Assembly: GCA_003049465.1 (NCBI GenBank)
Contig: PYSS01000057.1
Span: forward strand, 176,985 to 240,984
Length of the DNA: 64,000 nucleotides
Origin: Magnaporthiopsis rhizophila
Taxonomy: Eukaryota; Ascomycota; Sordariomycetes; Magnaporthales; Magnaporthaceae
Reading direction: 5' to 3'
The notes beneath the pieces were generated by a model. The model ran no database searches, was not told the DNA's origin, and saw only the letters and a list, made by a program, of their open reading frames with translations. How positions within the stretch are numbered: the first letter of the stretch is position 1; each line of letters starts with the position of its first letter. This document shows positions 58,801 to 64,000 of this stretch, one piece after another. The position numbers were made by a program, and so were the translations under genes.

Positions 58801-59832
58801 GCAGGGGCACGGGGAACCCAATGTGCCCGACCACCCGACGCTGCGTGGCGGCTATCGACGACGTCGCTCCAAGGTTCGAGGCGCATGGGCTGCGAGCGTG
58901 TCGGGCAGCAGCAGTGACCCAAGGAAGTCATTCGGCACGAAAGCCTTGGCTGCGATTGATTCTGCGCAAAGAAATCCCGACCATTCTTTTTAAATTCTTC
59001 CTGTTGTCTTCGCGGGAAAAGGTGGTAGAGGGAAATAGGAAACAAAAGAAGAAAAAAAAAAAAAAAGGACATGAAAGATGGAAGAACCAAAAGATGACGC
59101 AAAGCAGAGAAGAACAAAAGACAGGAAAACAGGACGGGAAGCGGTAGGCTCCATTCCCAACAACCCAGTCCCCCTAATAAACGCCCTTTGACTTGATATT
59201 TTTGACAATCCAGGCTTCCCGCCCAGCGCAATGGGTTGGCGCCTGGTAGGTACCACCATGTAAGGTAGCCTGGCCCATACCCAATGCTTGCTGCCCATCA
59301 CTCCTTCCTGCCCTGGCCTGGGCATCCAAATCCGGCAAACCGGCGTGGGTTTGTGGTCCCGCCGCGATTCGCGCCTTCCTTGCTGCTTCGTTGTCGATGG
59401 GCCCGCACCGGTGAGGGAGGAGCTCCTTCCTTCTCCGATGCAGGAGTGGCAAACCAATGGCCGCCGGTGCAGGCCCAAATCGCTGAAGCTTTGCCCAATA
59501 ACCCGAGACCACCTGCCTGAGCGGGCGGCCCAACCTTGAGTTTTCACGTTTCCATCGCGCCGCCCGCCAGATTTTTTTCCACTACCAACGGCGCCGAATA
59601 CGGTCAATTCTTCTTTTCTTTCCTCGCGCGCCACCCGCTCCCCTCTTTCACTGTCCTTCCTGGGCATCCACCTCCAGCCTCGCCCTCGAACACTTTCTCC
59701 TCTTTTCTCTTGTTTTTCTTGCCACTGGCGGCGAGGGCTGCGCCGTCGATCGGTTGTTGTCCTCATCGCCTGCGATTCTCGGCGCCACGGCGCACGAGCC
59801 GCTTTTCGAGACGGGCCCTCCCTCCATTCTTG
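55844..59832. other. 4-kb intergenic region, no gene supported
   Basis: This is upstream of the Zn2Cys6 gene and downstream of the bZIP gene. It has pyrimidine tracts (56168-56235, 57759-57772, 58351-58376) and an A run at 59050-59067. The frames here (for example 57143-57727 plus and 58990-59766 minus) are low-complexity or show no motif. Confidence 0.4.
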
Positions 59833-61476
59833 TCATCGAGTGGGACGGCGTGTCAAGGGCGGCGGCGGCGGCTGTAGCCGGAAGTTGAGCCGCCCATTGA
59901 CGACCTTGGACGAAAGTGGCTGCAGTCTACCTGGCGCAGTTGCTGGTGCTTGGGTTGATGCCTGGCTCTCCGGCGTTGACGACAGGGCGATCGTGGATCT
60001 GGGGGTCCCCGCGGGCCTTTTTATTAGCAACCGTGTCTTTGCCAACTCACGATGTGCTTGGAGCGAACGACGACAAGAGACGAGAGACGATGGAGAAAGA
60101 CGGGACACAACAGACGACACTTACATCTCAGCGGCCCGGTTGCTAATCCAGTTGTTGATGCTCGGGTTGTTGCAGCTGCCGTGCCTCAGCAGATGGCTCC
60201 TCCACATGTACACCTCCTCCTTGACCGAGTCCAGCTCGCGCCCCAGGCGTTCGCGACGCGCCTTCTCGGTACGGGCGCGGTCCTCTAGTTGCTGCTCGTT
60301 AAGCTTCGTCTTCTCCCGGCACTTCTTCGCTGCCTCGCGGTTACTGCCACGCACCCGGGACGACGTCTTGCCGGTACTGGTGATAGCGGTGGCTCCACCG
60401 CTTTGGTCATCATCGTCGTCGTCATCGTCGTCCGTTGACGTCGGTCTTCTGCGGCCATTGCTGTTGCTTTGGCGGCCGACGCCCCCGACACCCTCGAGAC
60501 CGCGTCTGCCCTTTCGACGTTTAGGCGTGGAGCCGTGGTGTGATTCTCTGCGCAGCTCTGGGCGGTCAGACGCCTCGCGCGGCGACGTGGGCGACGCTCT
60601 CGCCGTTCTTGTCGGTGCTATCACTGTGGAGGCTGACGCTGGCGACGACGCCGATGTCGATGGCCGCCGGTGTCGTTGGCCATGTGTGTCAGACTGCGGA
60701 GAGGGGACGAGGGTCGATGGGCTCTCGACAAAATCAATCGGCGTCACCGGGGAGAGTTGCGGGTGGTCGCCAACGGCCGCTGGGGAATACTGGAAGCCGG
60801 CCATATCGACAGGCGTCCCGCTGCTCCCCAGAGCCAAGTATGGGTCCCCGCTTGAGACGCCGTTGCTGGCTGGGAGTTGCGCGAATCCTTGGCCAAGGTG
60901 AAACGGCAAAGGCAACTGGTGTCGGCTTGGATCATGGGGTACGGGGAAGCTGTCGTCGGGCGGCGTCATCACCTGCCCCCAGGCCGTGTGCTGCGACTGC
61001 GGCTGCGGCTGTTGTGGCTGCTCCTCGATGCCATGCGGCGACGTCAACCCCAATCCTGCTATGGGCTGGGCTTCAGCAGCCCAGGCCTCATAGAAGTCGG
61101 GTTGATAGTACGGTTTCGACGCCCGCTCGACGGGGTCGATTGACGGGGAGAACAGGGCGGTGTCGCACAACGGCGCCCCTCCTTGCCAATCGAGCTGGGG
61201 CGGAGCATGCATCATCGCTATCGATGTCGCTATAGCGTCGGGTGCGGAAGGCTCGGGATACGGAAAAAGGGCGATCGCCGCGTCAGATTGCTGTGGATGG
61301 TGGTGGTGCTCCATCGGGAAGCCGCCGCCGGAGACGGCGGTTTCCCCGGCGGCGTACTGCTGGCCATCGCCTATCTCGCCGACGCCGTGGAATGTGATGC
61401 TGAAGTAGTCGGATGCGCTGGGGTCGAAGGGACCTCCTTGTTGGAGCCCAGCGGGACTGCTCGTGTCGGATTCCAT
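59833..61476 (-). CDS. bZIP transcription factor (ATF/CREB-like)
   Basis: There are two exons on the minus strand, 61476-60125 and 60016-59833. The 108-bp intron starts GTAAGT, has a GCTAAT branch-like site and ends AAAAG; the product is 511 residues. ATG 61476 (MESDTSSPAG) is preferred over the in-frame Met 7 codons earlier. The long N-terminal region is Pro/Gln/Ser/His-rich, typical of an activation region, with an Asp run of nine or so residues before the DNA-binding part. The basic region is at about residues 379-395 (NREAAKKCREKTK, matching N-x7-R). The zipper follows with RERLGRELDSVKEEVYMWR and the LLRHGSC motif found in ATF/CREB-type fungal factors. The second exon encodes a Ser/Pro-rich tail. 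It should bind CRE-like sites as a dimer; its targets are unknown. Confidence 0.85.
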
Positions 61477-62492
61477 GTAAGTGCCTTTCGCTGTCACCCT
61501 CCACTTGGATCCTGGGTAATGTTCCCACCACCCTTTTTTCTGGCCGTCACCGCCGTCTTTGAGTTGTATCGCTGCGCGTGTTGGGGCAGATGGCTTTCCG
61601 CGTGGTGACCTGTGTGGTCGGTTTATCCCGCTGAAGGATTGCAGGTCAACCGGAGCCAGCCGGCAGGCACCGCTCTATCTGGGTATCCGAAAGTGTCGAC
61701 CCAAGGGGGAAGGGTGAAAATACGGAAAGGGCAAAACCACGAGGGCGACCTCTTGACAATCGGGATTTTTTGGTTGGACCTTGGGCCGCCTGCTGCTGAA
61801 GCCACCGCCAATGCCAGCCGCCGTCCAACAATAAATAGGTGGTGCAGGAGAGGGTACTCCGGGAGACGACAGCTGGCTGCAGGGCGGCGATGCGGCTGCG
61901 GGCGATGCGAGCAACGAAACGCAACAAGGGGCCTCGCCCCCTTTCTCGAGAAGCCGCCGAATGCAGAACCGCCCCCGGCGAGATCGGTGCACCACAGGTC
62001 TTGTCACTGTCAGTCACTCCCCTTTCCTTGCTTTTTTCCTCACACTGTTTTGTCGTTCGACCCTTGGGTCATAAACATCATTTCCGGCTTCTTTATCGCA
62101 CCCTGATCTTCGCTTCAGCGCCCCGGTCGGGCTTCGTCGTGCTAACCCCAGAAGGTGCTCGAGATGTGGCCTGGGAGAGGAAAAGGTCTGTGTCACCTGC
62201 CGACCGGATTTTCCTGCCCAAGCTCGAGGAGATGTGTGGCTACCCGCACAGAGTGCCCTGGCGGTAGGCTAACAACTGTCATAGGCCCAAGGCAGCTTGC
62301 GTTGGACGAAAACCGATAAGTGCCGCTTGCCCCAAAGTCATCGCACCTTTGGAAATGTACTGCCTTGTTTGTTATTACCAATTTTCCCTTTCGTTTTTGC
62401 ACCTCCCAAGCCCTGTCAACTTAAAGCTCGTTCAATTCCATTGTTTTCTTTTCCCACCTGTCTGGTGTGTGCACTTCCTCAAAAACCTAGCA

Positions 62493-62544
<52 letters not shown>

Positions 62545-64000
62545 GGGGTTNNNTTTTTTTTTTTTTTTTTTTTTTTCGAGCATTGCAGATGGGTCTTTCA
62601 GGGGTGGGAAAAGCCCCAGAAGGCAAGCCGCCGGCAGACGAGAGGGGGCCGCAGTGCTCTATCCTTCTCTGGGACAGCGCTGGATCCAGTGCAGATCGCC
62701 GAATCCCTGTCTCCGCCGGCTCCAACGCCTATACCAGTACGTATGAAGCTTTTTTTGTATTGGATTGCCCCGAAGAAGGCCCCGGCCGTGGCACAGTCGA
62801 GGCCCTCTTTTTCGTCCTCTCTCCAGTTGCGGTGACACCCAGCTCACCACCGGCCGCCGCTACATACCTCTATGGATCGATCACCCGCAAATGTGTTGCG
62901 ATGAAGTGGTGTCGTACTTGGGGAAGCCAAAACGCCCCGCTCAAAGGTGCCTAACAAGCGTTTGCAGGTTGCATGTCGCTGATCTTGGAGAAGATGGATC
63001 TCGCCATTTGCCGAGTACACGCACTACGAGCCAGCAGCGATGGCTGAGCAGGCGGGAGGACATGAGAGAGACGGTGGGAAGCGGGCAAGGTCGTGCCCGA
63101 CAGGGTGCGGGCAATTTGGATACCTTTCTGGAACTCTCTGCCTAGCTCGCAAGCGTTGAGGCACCGTTCAAACCCTCCTGGCCTGTCAACCCGAGATCGC
63201 AATGGAGGGCCGGGACGGGGTAACGCCCCAGCTCCACTGTGAAAGGCGCCTCACCCAACAGGGAGCGCCCCGGAAATGTCCCTGTCAGTTGCGTCGAGGG
63301 GCAGCAAACCAAAAGGAGCATGGTTGGTGGGTGGTTATGTTGGCACCCACACGAGTGGCGGCGGGACGCGGGGGAAAGAGGACTAATGGGCCATGAATGC
63401 AGCAGCTCGGGGACCCGCGGAAGGGAGGGGTGGAACGGGGATCGCTCCGATGGGGTGGTTGCAGTGCAATAAAGCCCCAGAGCCGGCCGAGCATGCCGCG
63501 AACAGAAGGCACGGCAAGAGGGAAAAGCGGAACAGAAGATGGTGGTGCCAATCAACCTGGCATGCTCCCTCACGCCATCCAGCCCGATGTGGTCCGTGGG
63601 TTGCCATTCTTGTCGCTATTCCCGATCTTCCCTTGCTTTTTTTTTTTTTTTTTTTTTTCTCTTTCTCGTCCTTCCCTCTTTCTCTCCATTTTCCGGCCTT
63701 CTCGCGCCCGGAGCATTCTCTCCTTCTGTGGCGCATTTGTCGCATGGTGATTCCTGTCCGGGTAGGGATCCGCGGGCGTGGACATGGCGACCTTTCCAGC
63801 TTGTCTAGCCAAGCCAGCGGGCTTGGCCTGGAAACCATGAAGGCAGGGCAGTGCGTCGCATCCCTCCTCGGGCTGGTTAATTGCAGGACATCGGTTCGAA
63901 TCACCCGGGAACACTCCTCCGTTTCCCCGATAAAACAAAACACGTCCCACAGTTACGAGTGCGCCAAGCTCGCTGGCCTTTGAGGTGGACGGCCCGGGGG
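61477..64000. other. 2.5-kb terminal region, no gene supported
   Basis: This is the promoter region of the bZIP gene and sequence beyond it, including a poly-T run with an assembly gap (62497-62576) and a T run near 63638-63658. A B-box-like ggttcgaatc (63892-63901) has no matching A box or acceptor stem. No gene is supported up to the right edge. Confidence 0.4.
62497..62576. repeat. Poly-T run with NNN gap
   Basis: There are 47 T's, then ggggg, two T's, NNN (62551-62553) and 23 more T's. It is the third point in the window where an assembly gap falls in a homopolymer run. Confidence 0.9.

Noticed and set aside
63842..63915. tRNA B-box-like ggttcgaatc
   Set aside because: No A box and no pairing acceptor stem upstream.

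Overview
The window looks like nuclear DNA of a filamentous ascomycete, most likely a Sordariomycete. The evidence is: genes broken by short introns (about 60-150 bp) with GT...CTRAC...AG signals; fungal-specific families (Zn2Cys6 and bZIP regulators, a DHA1-type MFS transporter, an EST1/SMG7-type RNA-binding protein, EMC1, IFI6/IFI27-like proteins); and wide, gene-poor spacers with long poly-T/poly-A runs. The order within Sordariomycetes is an inference. There are no bacterial operons and I saw no convincing tRNA or rRNA gene.

Layout. 0-5 kb: 3' end of an unidentified gene, a leucine-rich-repeat gene (728-2470), and an uncharacterised three-exon gene (3418-4842). 4.8-11.6 kb: gene-poor. 11.6-14.1 kb: a four-exon EST1/SMG7-like gene. 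14.1-20.8 kb: gene-poor, with a long poly-T run and small repeats. 20.8-21.6 kb: an acidic hypothetical protein with related hairpins on both sides. 21.6-27.4 kb: gene-poor. 27.4-36.7 kb: a small secreted four-cysteine protein, a secreted protein in which basic and acidic blocks alternate, a possible solo LTR, an MFS transporter (minus strand) and a four-helix-type membrane protein. 39.8-40.8 kb: a two-exon hypothetical gene. 43.6-48.1 kb, all minus strand: an IFI6/IFI27-like gene, a small secreted precursor carrying two copies of a 27-residue two-cysteine peptide, and a second, longer IFI6/IFI27-like gene with a signal peptide and a regular Pro-Glu-Leu repeat. EMC1 (48.6-51.7 kb) is divergent from the last of these. 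52.3-55.8 kb: an eight-exon Zn2Cys6 regulator whose zinc cluster is assembled across a 23-nt microexon. 59.8-61.5 kb: a bZIP regulator. The rest, to 64 kb, is non-coding as far as I can see and holds a third assembly gap.

The most noteworthy part is 43.6-48.1 kb. Two IFI6/IFI27-like proteins sit either side of a candidate kexin-processed repeat peptide. A second secreted precursor-like gene (28.7 kb) lies beside a small secreted protein and 1.7 kb from a transporter. Whether either group works as a system is an inference from neighbourhood only. Exon structures were built by hand from reading frame, splice signals and phase; where more than one choice fits, the entry says so.
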